DNA of 64,000 nucleotides from Shimia sp. R10_1 (GCF_017744095.1 NZ_JAGHQX010000005.1:124001-188000); one strand, 5' to 3'; shown: positions 8,769 to 18,354, numbered from the stretch's first letter. Translations and numbers: made by a program. Notes: generated from the letters alone by a model not told the origin.

Positions 8769-10344
8769 CGGCGTGGACCTCCTGTTCAGTGGTGTCATTG
8801 CCGCCGTTGCCTGCAACTGCGGAGGTGTCGGTGATCCCGGCCATCAGCAGGCCCAGTTCTTTTTCATTGGTTTGCGCCGGATCTCGCTCGCCCATGATGT
8901 GGCCGTCAAACATGACCGCAATCCGGTCAGAGAGGGACATGATCTCTTCCAGCTCAACAGAGACAAGCAGGATGGCTTTGCCTTGATCGCGCAGGTTCAC
9001 GATCTGCTGGTGGATGAACTCAATCGCGCCGATGTCCACGCCGCGGGTCGGCTGACCGATCAGCAGAAGATCCGGGTTGCGCTCAATTTCACGCGCCAGA
9101 ACGATTTTCTGCTGGTTGCCACCGGAGAAGTTTTTGGCGGCCAGTTTTGGATCCGGAGGGCGCACATCAAAGCGCTGCATCTTGGCGTCGGCGTCTTCAT
9201 AGATGGCTTTGTTGTCCATCAAGAGGCCGCTCTGGATCTCTGGTTCCAGATGATAGCCAAATACGGTGTTTTCCCATGCTGAAAACTCCATGATCAGGCC
9301 TTCGCGCTGGCGATCTTCCGGCACGTGGCCGACACCTGCTGCGCGCCGTGCCTGACCGTCAGCCCCATGGCCGGTCAGCGGGATCGGGCTGCCGTTTACC
9401 AGAATGGTGCCGGTGCCATCTGCATAGCCGCCGAGCACTTCGAGGAGTTCGGACTGACCGTTGCCCGCCACACCGGCAATGCCGACGATCTCGCCTGCGC
9501 GCACCGTCAGATTGATGCCTTTGACGCGTTCAACCCCTGCTTCATCCACAACGCGCAGGCCCTGCACGTCGAGCACGGTTGCGCCGGGCTCTGGCGGTTT
9601 TTTGTCAACGCGTAGAAGCACTTTGCGGCCAACCATCAGCTCCGCGAGCTCCTCGGGTGAGGTTTCGTTGGTTTTGACGGTCGCTGTCATCTGGCCACGG
9701 CGCATGACCGAGACCGTATCGGTGTATTCCATGATTTCACGCAGCTTGTGCGTGATCAGGATGATGGTTTTGCCTTCTTCGCGCAGACGATCCAGAATGC
9801 GGAACAGCTGATCGGCCTCCGCGGGGGTCAGAACCCCGGTGGGCTCGTCCAAAATCAGGATTTCCGCTTTGCGGTAGAGCGCTTTGAGGATTTCCACGCG
9901 CTGCTGATGGCCGACGGAGAGGTTTTCGATCACCGCATCTGGATCGACGTTCAGCCCATATTCATCGGCCAGATGCTTTAGTTCGCGGCGCGCGTTGCCC
10001 AGAGAGGTGCTGAGCATCGCGCCGTCTTCGGCCCCCAGAATGATGTTTTCCAGAACCGTGAAGTTCTCCACCAGCTTGAAGTGCTGAAACACCATCCCGA
10101 TGCCTGCGCTGATGGCGGCTTGGCTGTCCGGGATCGGGGTCTTTTGTCCCTTGATAAAGATCTCCCCGGCGTCGGCTTTGTAAAAGCCATAGAGGATCGA
10201 CATCAGCGTGGATTTCCCCGCGCCGTTTTCGCCGATGATGCCGTGAATGGTGCCAGGCTGCACCGAGATCGAGATATCCTTGTTGGCCTGAACAGGGCCA
10301 AAGGCTTTGGATATGCCTTTTAGTTCAATGGCAGGCGCCGTCAT
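8761..10344 (-). CDS. BMP-type ABC transporter ATP-binding protein (two fused ATPase domains)
   Basis: 527 aa with two nucleotide-binding domains. The first has a full Walker A (GENGAGKST, ~37-45), an LSVGHQQR signature and Walker B (ILILDEPTGVLTP). The second has a degenerate Walker A (GVAGNGQSE, lacking the usual lysine), an SGGNQQK signature and LLIGQPTRGVD. This one-sided degeneracy is normal for the sugar/nucleoside (CUT2/BMP) ATPases. It powers the permease pair encoded directly downstream and overlaps the NTF2-like gene upstream by 4 bases. Confidence 0.94.
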   Translation of the reverse strand: MTAPAIELKGISKAFGPVQANKDISISVQPGTIHGIIGENGAGKSTLMSILYGFYKADAGEIFIKGQKTPIPDSQAAISAGIGMVFQHFKLVENFTVLENIILGAEDGAMLSTSLGNARRELKHLADEYGLNVDPDAVIENLSVGHQQRVEILKALYRKAEILILDEPTGVLTPAEADQLFRILDRLREEGKTIILITHKLREIMEYTDTVSVMRRGQMTATVKTNETSPEELAELMVGRKVLLRVDKKPPEPGATVLDVQGLRVVDEAGVERVKGINLTVRAGEIVGIAGVAGNGQSELLEVLGGYADGTGTILVNGSPIPLTGHGADGQARRAAGVGHVPEDRQREGLIMEFSAWENTVFGYHLEPEIQSGLLMDNKAIYEDADAKMQRFDVRPPDPKLAAKNFSGGNQQKIVLAREIERNPDLLLIGQPTRGVDIGAIEFIHQQIVNLRDQGKAILLVSVELEEIMSLSDRIAVMFDGHIMGERDPAQTNEKELGLLMAGITDTSAVAGNGGNDTTEQEVHADG

Positions 10345-10697
10345 TCAGGCTCTCCCAGTCCTGCGAAGCCGACCATGCGCGTTGCGCGCCCGTCGGCGTC
10401 AAGTTCCACGAAATATTGGCCAAGCTGCTCTTTGCCGTCGGCCATGCGAAAGGCAACGGTCACTCTGTGATGACCTTTGGTTTCGCTGGTTCTGACCTCC
10501 TGCGCAGATGCGCCGGGGGCGTATTGGGTGAACATGCCGATATAGCTGTTCAGCGCCTCCAGATCGGAAATCATCTCTGGGGCATTGGGATCGCAATAGG
10601 TAAACGTTTCAGCCATGACATCGGTAAGCGTGGCGCGGCGTTTGTCAGCATCTGTCTCTGCCCAGATGGCAAAAAAAGCCGTTATGGCGTCTGGCAT
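10341..10697 (-). CDS. NTF2-like/SnoaL-fold small protein
   Basis: 118 aa, cytoplasmic. The start (MPDAITAFFAIWAETDADKR) and the FTYCDPNAPEMISDLEALNSYIG segment fit the nuclear-transport-factor-2 fold used by SnoaL-like isomerases and many ligand-binding proteins. It lies between the BMP receptor and the ATPase gene and overlaps the ATPase start by 4 bases, so it is part of the importer operon. An accessory role, for example processing or sensing the imported compound, is inferred from position only. Confidence 0.75.
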   Translation of the reverse strand: MPDAITAFFAIWAETDADKRRATLTDVMAETFTYCDPNAPEMISDLEALNSYIGMFTQYAPGASAQEVRTSETKGHHRVTVAFRMADGKEQLGQYFVELDADGRATRMVGFAGLGEPE

Positions 10698-10721
10698 GAC
10701 CTTGTCCCCCTTTTACGTTTT

Positions 10722-10750
10722 AGGGGCCGCACCGCCATGGCACGGCCCCT
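10722..10750 (-). terminator. Stem-loop between the receptor gene and the rest of the ABC operon
   Basis: An 8-bp inverted repeat (AGGGGCCG / CGGCCCCT) with a 13-base loop lies 33 bases past the BMP receptor stop. It lacks a run of T on the minus strand, so it may be an mRNA-stabilising or partial-termination hairpin that keeps receptor levels above permease levels, a common arrangement in ABC operons. Confidence 0.4.
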
Positions 10751-10783
10751 TTAAAGAGCTCCGGGATGGATCCCGGGCGCCTC

Positions 10784-11773
10784 TTATTCCACTGGGCAGC
10801 TGTTGTCACTCATGTAATCGTGCACTGCCAGTTCGCCGGAGGCGATTTTGCCGCTTGCAGCATCTACCGCGGTGGCCATGTCTGCGGAAACCAGCTCAGC
10901 GTTGTATTCATCCATCGCATAGCCCACGCCGCCATTGGCCACGCCCATCACGTTGAAGCCTGTTTCCATCGCTTCGCCGGCTTTCATGGCCTCATAGACC
11001 GCGTTGTCGACGCGCTTGGTCATGGAGGTCAGAACTTTGCCGGGGTGCAGGTGGTTCTGGTTGCTGTCCACGCCGATGGAGAGGATGCCCTCATCCGCGG
11101 CGGTCTGCAGAACACCAACACCGGTGCCGCCTGCTGCTGCATAGACAACGTCTGCGCCCTGGCTGATCTGTGCTTTGGTCAGCTCAGAGCCTTTCACTGG
11201 GTCATTCCATGCAGCAGGTGTTGTGCCGGTCATGTTCTGGATCACGGTGGCCTCTGGGTTCACCGCTTTCACGCCCTGAACATAGCCGCAGGCAAATTTA
11301 CGGATCAGCGGGATGTCCATGCCGCCGATGAAGCCAACGGTGCCGGATTTGGAGGCTTGCGCCGCCATCATGCCAACGAGGTAGGAGCCCTCGTGCTCGT
11401 TGAACACAACGGAGCGCACGTTTGGTGCATCCACAACCATGTCGATGATGGCAAATTTGGTGTCTGGATAGTCGCCTGCCACTTCGCCCAGCACGTTGCC
11501 AAAGGCAAAGCCGGCCATGATGATTGGATTGGCACCGGCTTCTGCAAAGCGGCGCAGAGCCTGCTCACGCTGTGCTTCGGATTGCAGTTCGATTTCGCGG
11601 AAGCTGCCACCGGTTTCTTCGGCCCAGCGGGTTGCGCCGCCAAAGGCTGCTTCGTTGAAGGATTTGTCGAACTTGCCGCCAAGGTCAAAAATCAGCGCCG
11701 GTTCTGCCAGGGCCGCACCTGCGGAAAGGGCCGCAGCTGCCGCAGCGCCAAGAAATTTGTGCATCAGGCTCAT
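10784..11773 (-). CDS. BMP family ABC transporter substrate-binding protein
   Basis: 329 aa with an N-terminal signal peptide (MSLMHKFLGAAAAAALSAGA, cleavage near ALA-EP). The mature part begins ALIFDLGGKFDKSFNEAAF, the hallmark of Bmp/PnrA receptors that bind purine nucleosides. It has no lipobox cysteine, so it should be a free periplasmic protein. A GGGAG ribosome-binding site sits 7 bases before the ATG at 11773. First gene of the receptor / NTF2-like / ATPase / permease / permease operon. Confidence 0.93.
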   Translation of the reverse strand: MSLMHKFLGAAAAAALSAGAALAEPALIFDLGGKFDKSFNEAAFGGATRWAEETGGSFREIELQSEAQREQALRRFAEAGANPIIMAGFAFGNVLGEVAGDYPDTKFAIIDMVVDAPNVRSVVFNEHEGSYLVGMMAAQASKSGTVGFIGGMDIPLIRKFACGYVQGVKAVNPEATVIQNMTGTTPAAWNDPVKGSELTKAQISQGADVVYAAAGGTGVGVLQTAADEGILSIGVDSNQNHLHPGKVLTSMTKRVDNAVYEAMKAGEAMETGFNVMGVANGGVGYAMDEYNAELVSADMATAVDAASGKIASGELAVHDYMSDNSCPVE

Positions 11774-11857
11774 CTAAGTCTCCCAGTGTTGAGCGGGCCG
11801 GTCATTTCGTTGCGAGCGCCGTCCCGTCTTATGTTCAAGTCCCGCCGGACATCATGT

Positions 11858-11887
11858 AACTAAGGCTATTGATCACGAAGCGGTCAA
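11858..11887 (-). promoter_or_regulatory. Candidate promoter of the BMP-type ABC operon
   Basis: On the minus strand TTGACC (11887-11882) is followed after 18 bases by TTAGTT (11863-11858), about 85 bases before the receptor start. The -35 is good but the -10 is weak. Alphaproteobacterial promoters tolerate poor -10 boxes, so this is only a candidate. Confidence 0.35.
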
Positions 11888-11939
11888 CTTTTTTCTGACC
11901 ATTTGGCCAAGATAGCTGACATTCGAATCAACCCTACGG

Positions 11940-12353
11940 TCAGTTTAGCGCCTTTCTCAAAAGGCTTGCAGCGATTTGCTGCCCGTCTGTACGTGTGTAG
12001 TAGCCGGGCCGCGTGCCGTATGTTTCGTAGCCGCAGCGCTCATAGAGCGCAAGCGCAGCTGCGTTGTCTTCTGCCACTTCGAGAAAGCTTGTTTCAGCTC
12101 CGCGTGCTTTGGCCTCCGCCTCGTATTTTTCCAATAATAACAAGCCGAGACCACGCCGCCGCGCGTCAGGATGCACAGCCACTGTCAAGAGTTCGCATTC
12201 GTCTGCCACAGCACGGCCCAAAGCGAACCCAGCGTCAACCGAGACAAAAAACACCAGCCGCGACTGGAGCAGCCCGTCTATTTCTTTGGCATCCCATGCG
12301 CGGCTGTCTGAAAATGCAGCGCTGTGAATCTGCGCCATGGTCGCTGGTGTCAT
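11940..12353 (-). CDS. rimI: Ribosomal-protein-alanine N-acetyltransferase RimI-like (GNAT)
   Basis: 137 aa GNAT fold. The acetyl-CoA-binding segment is visible as VHPDARRRGLGLLLLEKYE (R-R-x-G-L-G), followed by FLEVAEDNAAALALYERCGY, typical of RimI. RimI acetylates the N-terminus of ribosomal protein S18. It lies 6 bases after tsaB, a widely conserved pairing. Other GNAT substrates cannot be excluded. Confidence 0.85.
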   Translation of the reverse strand: MTPATMAQIHSAAFSDSRAWDAKEIDGLLQSRLVFFVSVDAGFALGRAVADECELLTVAVHPDARRRGLGLLLLEKYEAEAKARGAETSFLEVAEDNAAALALYERCGYETYGTRPGYYTRTDGQQIAASLLRKALN

Positions 12354-12359
12354 GGGAGA

Positions 12360-12953
12360 TCACTGATCCAAAATGACTGGAGCAGGGTCCTTGGGCGGCG
12401 CAGCATCGGCGGGCTTGATATAGAGTGGTGCCGGGGCCGCGGGAGTGTCTTGATAGCGTTTTGCCGCCAAACGAGCGATTTGCACGACAAGGCTTTCGGG
12501 CACGGGATGTGCGAGCGCGATATCTTCCATGATATCGATCAATTCGTCCTGCGTCGCGAGATAGGGCGCTTCTCCTTTTGGAGAAAGATAGCCCTGCCCG
12601 CGCGGTCCGGGCACGACGGGCACTGCGGCATGGTCTAAGCCAGCTTCAATGGCGTCAAAACTGTTCACGCCAACAGCCGGAATACCCAGCCCGAGTGCGA
12701 GGCCGCGCGCGGCGGAGACGGATATGCGGATGCCGGTGAAATTGCCGGGGCCAACCCCCACGCCAACCGCATCCAGATCTTGCCAGCTTTTTCGGGCTTC
12801 TTTCAAAACCTCCTCCAGCATCGGCATGAGGCGTTCTGCCTGACCGCGCTTCATCTCTTCGACCTTGAAGCCAATGATGCGATCACGAGACAACAAAGCG
12901 GCCGCGACATGCGCGGCCGATGTGTCAAAGCTCAATATGAGTGGGGCCGTCAT
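12360..12953 (-). CDS. tsaB: tRNA threonylcarbamoyladenosine biosynthesis protein TsaB
   Basis: 197 aa, ASKHA-fold protein. The start LILSFDTSAAHVAAALL and the GVGVGPGNFTGIRISVSAAR segment near 60-80 are diagnostic. TsaB scaffolds TsaD for the t6A modification of ANN-decoding tRNAs and has no catalytic site of its own. Gene order nifU-like / tsaB / rimI on the minus strand is common in this group. Confidence 0.93.
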   Translation of the reverse strand: MTAPLILSFDTSAAHVAAALLSRDRIIGFKVEEMKRGQAERLMPMLEEVLKEARKSWQDLDAVGVGVGPGNFTGIRISVSAARGLALGLGIPAVGVNSFDAIEAGLDHAAVPVVPGPRGQGYLSPKGEAPYLATQDELIDIMEDIALAHPVPESLVVQIARLAAKRYQDTPAAPAPLYIKPADAAPPKDPAPVILDQ

Positions 12954-12962
12954 GGAAGCGGA

Positions 12963-13526
12963 TTACACCGCGACCGGACGCACTTCGGTCACTTCGGGGA
13001 TGTAGTGACGCAGAAGGTTTTCGATGCCCATTTTCAGTGTGAGCGTGGAAGATGGGCAGCCAGCACAGGCCCCCTGCATGTGCAGGTACACCACACCGCG
13101 GTCAAACCCGTGGAACGTAATGTCACCACCGTCCTGTGCCACAGCAGGGCGAACGCGGGTGTCCAAAAGCTCTTTGATCTGTCCAACAATTTCGCCGTCT
13201 TCGCCAGTGTGTTCGGCGTGACCGGACGGTGCGATTGCTTCTCCTGCCATTACAGGCTGGCCGGATTGATAGTGTTCCATAATCGCGCCGAGGATCGACG
13301 GTTTGATATGATCCCACTCAACGCCTTCTGCTTTGGTCACGGTCACAAAGTCGTTGCCAAAAAACACGCCTGCAACGCCATTGACCGCAAAGATGCGGGT
13401 TGCGAGCGGAGACGCTGATGCGCCTTCGGCGGTCGGGAAATCAGCGGTCCCCATTTCCAACACGGTTTGCCCGGGCAGAAACTTGATCGTCGCGGGGTTT
13501 GGAGTCGATTCCGTTTGAATGAACAT
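12963..13526 (-). CDS. NifU-family Fe-S cluster scaffold/carrier protein
   Basis: 187 aa. An N-terminal Nfu_N domain (MFIQTESTPNPATIKFLPG) precedes the NifU C-terminal domain with the cluster-binding CAGCPSS (C-x-x-C) near residue 150. Such Nfu-type proteins carry [4Fe-4S] clusters to client enzymes. It is the first gene of the operon with tsaB and rimI. The architecture matches mitochondrial NFU1 rather than NfuA of E. coli, which has a degenerate A-type N-domain. Confidence 0.92.
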   Translation of the reverse strand: MFIQTESTPNPATIKFLPGQTVLEMGTADFPTAEGASASPLATRIFAVNGVAGVFFGNDFVTVTKAEGVEWDHIKPSILGAIMEHYQSGQPVMAGEAIAPSGHAEHTGEDGEIVGQIKELLDTRVRPAVAQDGGDITFHGFDRGVVYLHMQGACAGCPSSTLTLKMGIENLLRHYIPEVTEVRPVAV

Positions 13527-13976
13527 AGTCAGTCCTTTCTTCTTGCATTCGATATGCGCTTGCCACGGCTATTAGTCAAGGTTTAGATTCATTCTAAATA
13601 AAGCTGAGATACCCGAATTGCGTGCGACATTGGTCTTAGGCCAGCTGAAAACAGGGGTTTGATTGCGATCAGGGCGCGCCCGGTTAGACCGTTGGTTGCC
13701 GCCCGGAGGGGCTGGCGGGTGATCTTTGAATGAGACCCAATCTTAGGTCGAAGGGGTGAAACACCCTTTCCCGCAAGGGCTGAACTTCTTGCGATAGTCT
13801 GAAATTGAAAGGACAATCGCGCCCAATTGTGTTACGTGTGTTCGACAATTTGACCTGTATGATTGACTTTATCGTTTCGCAAATTGGCTGAGATCGCAGA
13901 GTGCATTCTGTATGACCTATGCGCTGGTGTGCGACGCCACGTCCCGTGAGCCATTTTGAAACGATCTGTATTTTGA
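13527..13976. other. Intergenic stretch without a recognisable gene
   Basis: About 450 bases between the divergent NifU-type and cyclase genes. It should contain both promoters. A small hairpin (AAGGGGTG / CACCCTTT with a 3-base loop, 13751-13769) is the only clear structure. No RNA gene or convincing short ORF is seen. Confidence 0.6.
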
Positions 13977-13994
13977 GTGTGTTGGGAGTGCCAG

Positions 13995-16900
13995 TTGGAA
14001 GGCCTCGTTAGTTCTTGTTCACAGTGCGGTACAGAGAATCCGGTTGGTGCCAATTTCTGCCAACAGTGCGGTGGCTCTTTGAAGGATGCGTGTCAGAATT
14101 GCGGGCATGTTAATGGGCTGGATGCAAAGTTTTGTACACAGTGCGGAACGGCCTTGGCTGGCGCTGGTGTCGAAACGCCGGGTGGTGCCGGAGCCACGCA
14201 AGCATCACAGAGCGGCACCGTTTCGCCAGCACAGGGGGATGTTGCAGAACGTCGTCTGTTGACAGTTCTGTTCAGCGATCTTGTGGGGTCAACAGCGCTT
14301 TCTGCGCAGCTTGATCCAGAAGACTACCGAGATCTGATCACGGGATATCGGGAGCTTGTGGAGGCTGTTGTCTACAAGTTTGGCGGCAAGGTCGCCAATT
14401 TTGCAGGTGATGGGGTCGTCGCGATTTTTGGCTATCCTGTGTCCAAAGAAGGCAGCCACTACGCAGCCGCAATCTGCGCGCTTGAAATTGCGGAGCGGGC
14501 CAAAGAAATTTCCAGTGCTCTGGCAGAGACATCTGTGCAAACGCAGGTGCGCCTTGGATTGCATTCCGGGCCTGTGGTGGTGGGTGCAGCCAACAGTGCG
14601 TCGCTTGATGAAAAAATGTGGTTGTTTGGCGATACGCCAAATGTGGCTGCGCGTGTGCAATCTGTTGCAGAGGTCGGCCATGTTGTGGTGACGGAGGCCA
14701 CGCGCCGCCTGATCGGGCGCAGATTGGAGTATACGTCGCTTGGCGCGCCACCGCTCGCGGGCGTGGAGGGCCCCTTAGAGCTGTTCTCAGTGTCCGACGG
14801 TCGTGGGGTCTTTCAAACGCCGCATAAAGAGTTTCTTCAAAATGATACGCCGATTATTGGGCGCACAGCGGAGATTGCGTTGGTACAGTCACGCTGGGAC
14901 GATGCGCTGGAAGGCGATGGGCAGGTGCTGTTGCTGACCGGGGACGCGGGCGTTGGCAAATCAAAAATAGCGTTTGCGTTGGGGCGCGACGTGTCTGGGG
15001 CGGATTTTTGTCAGCTGACTTTTTTCGGCTCGCCTATGCATCAAAGCAGTGCGTTTTTTCCGGTGAAGACAGCGCTGGCCAATGCCATGCAGCTTTCGCC
15101 ATCAGCGAAACCCGTTGAGAACAAAGTGCAAGCGATCGCTTTTATGCAAAAACTGGGTGTGGATGTGACCATCACCGGGGGGCCGGTGCTGCGTCTGATG
15201 GGGTTTGATGAGGCGACAGGCAACACGGCGCCGATGGCCCCTGAGCGGGAGAAGGCGGCGCTGATCAGCGCGCTTTTGCAGATATGTGGCGCGCTGGAGG
15301 CCGGGCATCCGCTGCTGTTGTTGTTGGATGACGTGCATTGGATGGACGCCTCTACATTGGAGTTTGTCGACACCTGGATTGCCCGTTTGGCGGATCGGCG
15401 CTGTTTGGTGCTGATGACCGCCCGCAGTGAATTTGAATCGCCCTGGCGTCATCATCCGCATGTGACGACGCTTGAGCTTAATCGGCTTGGGCGGGCGGAC
15501 ACCTTCAAGCTGGTGGAAAGCATTGCAGGGCTGCGGCCTCCGAAGAACATCCTCAACCAACTGGCGGAGCGCACGGATGGCGTGCCGCTGTTTGTGGAAG
15601 AGCTGACCAAGATGGCGATGGAGGCTGGTCTGTTCGATGACCGCTCTCACAGCACTGCTGAGTTGTCGCTAGCGATCCCGGAGTCTTTGCAGGATTCGTT
15701 GATGTCGCGTCTGGACCGGCTGTCAGCGAGCCGGGAGGTGGTGCAGGTCGCTGCGGCCATTGGCCGGATCTTTGCTCATGATGTTTTGCGCGAGGTGCTG
15801 GGCTGGGAAAATCTGGAGACGCGGCAGGCGTTGGAGCAATTACTGGAAGCCGAGCTGATTGTCCCGGCTGGCGTGCCCGGCGATCTGCCGTCTTACAAAT
15901 TTCGCCACGCGCTGGTGCAGGATGCGGCCTACCAATCCATGCTGCGCTCGACAGCGGCCAAGTGGCATGGGCGGATTGCGCGTGTGCTCGACAAGCCGGG
16001 TGAAGATAGCCCGACTGTTGAGCCAGAGATCCTTGGTTATCACTATCAAAAGTCGGGACATTTCGCCAAGGCAGAGCGCTTTATGCTGCTTGCGGCGCGG
16101 CGGGCCACTTTGCAGTCGGCAAATGTAGAGGCGATTTCGCACCTTCAGAATGCGCTGGAATGTCTTGCGGCGCAGCCTGCGTCGCAAGAGCGCGATCACC
16201 GAGAAATAGATCTGCAGATCCTTTTGGCGGTGCCGCTGGCCTTTGTGCGTGGCTATGCGCATGAAACCGTCACGCAGGCCTATGCTCGCGCGCAGGAGCT
16301 TTGCCGGCAATACGGCGAAATCGAACGACTGTTCAAAGTGATCTACGGCCAATTCCGTTCGATGATGCTCGGCGGAGAATATGCTGCATCACAAAAGAAT
16401 GCGGATTTGCTGGTGTCTCTGGCCAAAGATCTGGCAAGCCCCATGACGCTGGCCGCAAGCGAGCGTTCGATGGGGGCGCTGCAAACCTATTTGGGCCATC
16501 CACAGGAGGCGATGGGCTTTCTGCAGGCAGGCATCTCTGTTGATCTGACCCTTGAGGACCGCAAGCGGGGGTTGAACTTTGATGTGGTGGATCTTTCGGT
16601 TGCTTTGAACGGGTATCTCGGCTTGTCGCGCTGGCTTGCCGGTGATGTGGTTGGGGCCGAAGAGGCGAGTGCGCAATGTTTGTTGCATGCGGAAGAAACC
16701 GCGCATCCCTTCAGTGTCTCGTTTGCCAATGCCTTTGCCGGGTGGCTTGGCCAATTCCGCGGAGATGAGCGCCGGGTGGCGGAGACATCCGCGCGCCTGA
16801 TCACCCTGTCAGAGGAGTATTCGTTTCAGTTTTGGCGGGGCTGGGCTCGGGTCATGAATGGATGGGCGCAGCGTCATGATTCTCAGGTCAATGCGCTGGA

Positions 16901-17348
16901 TGAAATACAGCTGGGTCTGAACGAGTGGCGTGAAACCGGGTGTCGTCTTGGACTGAGCTATTTCCTGTACCTTTATGCTGACGTTGCCCTGATGCGCGGG
17001 GAGTTTGAGCTTGCCGAGAAATTGCTCGGGGAGGCGGGCGATTTTGTGACCATCAGCGGAGAAAAGTTCTGGGCGGTTGGTCTGGCGGGGCTGGAAGGCA
17101 GGGTGGCTTTCGCGCGGGGAGATCGTGAGATCGCGGTGGCCCATCTTGAGCGCGCGATCGCGCTGGCCTTCGAATTGGGGCATTACGGTGCCTTGCCCGC
17201 AGCGGTCGCGGATCTGGCCGCCATTCCATCGGCAGCTGGAAAGCTACGTGATGCGGCCGCCCACATGAAATCAAAACTTGGCAAAGCAAAGGGCAAAGAC
17301 CCTGCTTTAACACAAGCTTGGAAGACGCTGGCCAAGCTGGCCACTTAA
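13995..17348 (+). CDS. Double zinc ribbon / class III adenylate cyclase / AAA ATPase / TPR signalling protein
   Basis: About 1117 aa. Order: two zinc ribbons (C-S-Q-C...FCQQCG and C-Q-N-C...FCTQCG, residues ~8-50), a class III nucleotide cyclase domain (~85-250, metal Asp in VLFSDLVGSTAL, second in FAGDGVVAIFGYP), an AAA/STAND-type ATPase (Walker A LLTGDAGVGKSKIA; Walker B LLLLDDVHWMD) and a long C-terminal TPR-like region. The start is set at TTG 13995 because GGGAG lies 6 bases before it. A GTG at 13977 is in frame but has no ribosome-binding site. It is followed by a redox operon. Such proteins link cAMP synthesis to an unknown input; the specific signal is not visible. Confidence 0.9.
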   Translation: MEGLVSSCSQCGTENPVGANFCQQCGGSLKDACQNCGHVNGLDAKFCTQCGTALAGAGVETPGGAGATQASQSGTVSPAQGDVAERRLLTVLFSDLVGSTALSAQLDPEDYRDLITGYRELVEAVVYKFGGKVANFAGDGVVAIFGYPVSKEGSHYAAAICALEIAERAKEISSALAETSVQTQVRLGLHSGPVVVGAANSASLDEKMWLFGDTPNVAARVQSVAEVGHVVVTEATRRLIGRRLEYTSLGAPPLAGVEGPLELFSVSDGRGVFQTPHKEFLQNDTPIIGRTAEIALVQSRWDDALEGDGQVLLLTGDAGVGKSKIAFALGRDVSGADFCQLTFFGSPMHQSSAFFPVKTALANAMQLSPSAKPVENKVQAIAFMQKLGVDVTITGGPVLRLMGFDEATGNTAPMAPEREKAALISALLQICGALEAGHPLLLLLDDVHWMDASTLEFVDTWIARLADRRCLVLMTARSEFESPWRHHPHVTTLELNRLGRADTFKLVESIAGLRPPKNILNQLAERTDGVPLFVEELTKMAMEAGLFDDRSHSTAELSLAIPESLQDSLMSRLDRLSASREVVQVAAAIGRIFAHDVLREVLGWENLETRQALEQLLEAELIVPAGVPGDLPSYKFRHALVQDAAYQSMLRSTAAKWHGRIARVLDKPGEDSPTVEPEILGYHYQKSGHFAKAERFMLLAARRATLQSANVEAISHLQNALECLAAQPASQERDHREIDLQILLAVPLAFVRGYAHETVTQAYARAQELCRQYGEIERLFKVIYGQFRSMMLGGEYAASQKNADLLVSLAKDLASPMTLAASERSMGALQTYLGHPQEAMGFLQAGISVDLTLEDRKRGLNFDVVDLSVALNGYLGLSRWLAGDVVGAEEASAQCLLHAEETAHPFSVSFANAFAGWLGQFRGDERRVAETSARLITLSEEYSFQFWRGWARVMNGWAQRHDSQVNALDEIQLGLNEWRETGCRLGLSYFLYLYADVALMRGEFELAEKLLGEAGDFVTISGEKFWAVGLAGLEGRVAFARGDREIAVAHLERAIALAFELGHYGALPAAVADLAAIPSAAGKLRDAAAHMKSKLGKAKGKDPALTQAWKTLAKLAT

Positions 17349-17412
17349 CGGACGGAGAAACACGCAAGCCAATCGTCAGTTGCCCAAACGGGCAGCACAA
17401 TGGGAGGGACTT

Positions 17413-18354
17413 ATGACCGACGAAAGCCAGACTCAAACCCCGTGTATGCAGATCAACGTGGCGGGCGTGATGCCCAAACTGCCCAAAGAATTTGACACGT
17501 TCCCCTTTTATTATGCGTCTCTGCAGTGTCAGTGGATGTACTGGTACACGGATCCAGAAGTTGCCGCAGCCTTTGTCGAAGGTACAGGCCTTTGCGTGGC
17601 CAAGTTTCCTGATGAAAATGGCAACGACCGGGCCGTTATTCTGCTGAACTTTCAACGCTACACCGCCCATTATGACAATGCGCTGGGCTTTGTGAATGAG
17701 GTGGAATTCAACCTTCTGGCCTATCCCCGAAACCGTGTTCCCGGGGTGCCGCAGGTTTCATTGACAGAATATCTGCATGGTCGTGATCAGACCAAAACCA
17801 TTGGCCATCTGCGCGTGCATGTTGCGGCGGATAATGCCATGGCGGTGAAAGCCGGGCGGGAGGCTTTTGGAGAGCCGAAGTTTCTTGGCCACTTCAATTA
17901 CAAAGTGCCTTCACTCAATGCGAAGATGGTGGGGGATCCGCCACGTCAAAGCAAAAAATGGTGGATACAGCTGGTCAACCCGGATGACCCGGAGACCATT
18001 GTTTATGATCTGACCGCAGATTTTGGCCTGCTGACGGGCGATCAGTGGGCGATCACCAATTGCACGCCGATTCCGGAGTTTGCCACCGGGCTTGGGCGCA
18101 CAGTCTGGACCCGTTGGACCATTTCCGGCCTGTTTGAGACGGCGATGTTGACCGATGAGGCAGGCAAACAGATTGCGGCGACGTTTCAGTTAAAACTTGG
18201 CGAGAATGATTTCCCGATGACGCGAGACATGCGCACACTGTTCACCGACATGACACCGGTTGCCATTCAAGTGTTTGAGAGCCCGCCTGCCTGTTTTGAG
18301 CCGCGCGGTTTCTATGTCGATGCCATCGACGGAGATCGCCATGACACAGCATGA
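17413..18354 (+). CDS. Acetoacetate decarboxylase-like protein
   Basis: 313 aa, soluble. The segment AGREAFGEPKFLGHF near residue 155 resembles the E-x-x-G-x-P-K motif holding the Schiff-base lysine of acetoacetate decarboxylases. The fold is used by decarboxylases and by aldolase/dehydratase-like enzymes of secondary metabolism, so the reaction is open. The start at ATG 17413 has a strong GGGAGGG site and avoids an 11-codon extension. First gene of a four-gene operon; it overlaps the next gene by 14 bases. Confidence 0.7.
   Translation: MTDESQTQTPCMQINVAGVMPKLPKEFDTFPFYYASLQCQWMYWYTDPEVAAAFVEGTGLCVAKFPDENGNDRAVILLNFQRYTAHYDNALGFVNEVEFNLLAYPRNRVPGVPQVSLTEYLHGRDQTKTIGHLRVHVAADNAMAVKAGREAFGEPKFLGHFNYKVPSLNAKMVGDPPRQSKKWWIQLVNPDDPETIVYDLTADFGLLTGDQWAITNCTPIPEFATGLGRTVWTRWTISGLFETAMLTDEAGKQIAATFQLKLGENDFPMTRDMRTLFTDMTPVAIQVFESPPACFEPRGFYVDAIDGDRHDTA

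Noticed and set aside
10766..11863. 365-codon plus-strand ORF opposite the BMP receptor
   Set aside because: It is the antisense shadow of a certain gene, with an unusual Cys/His-rich composition and no ribosome-binding site.
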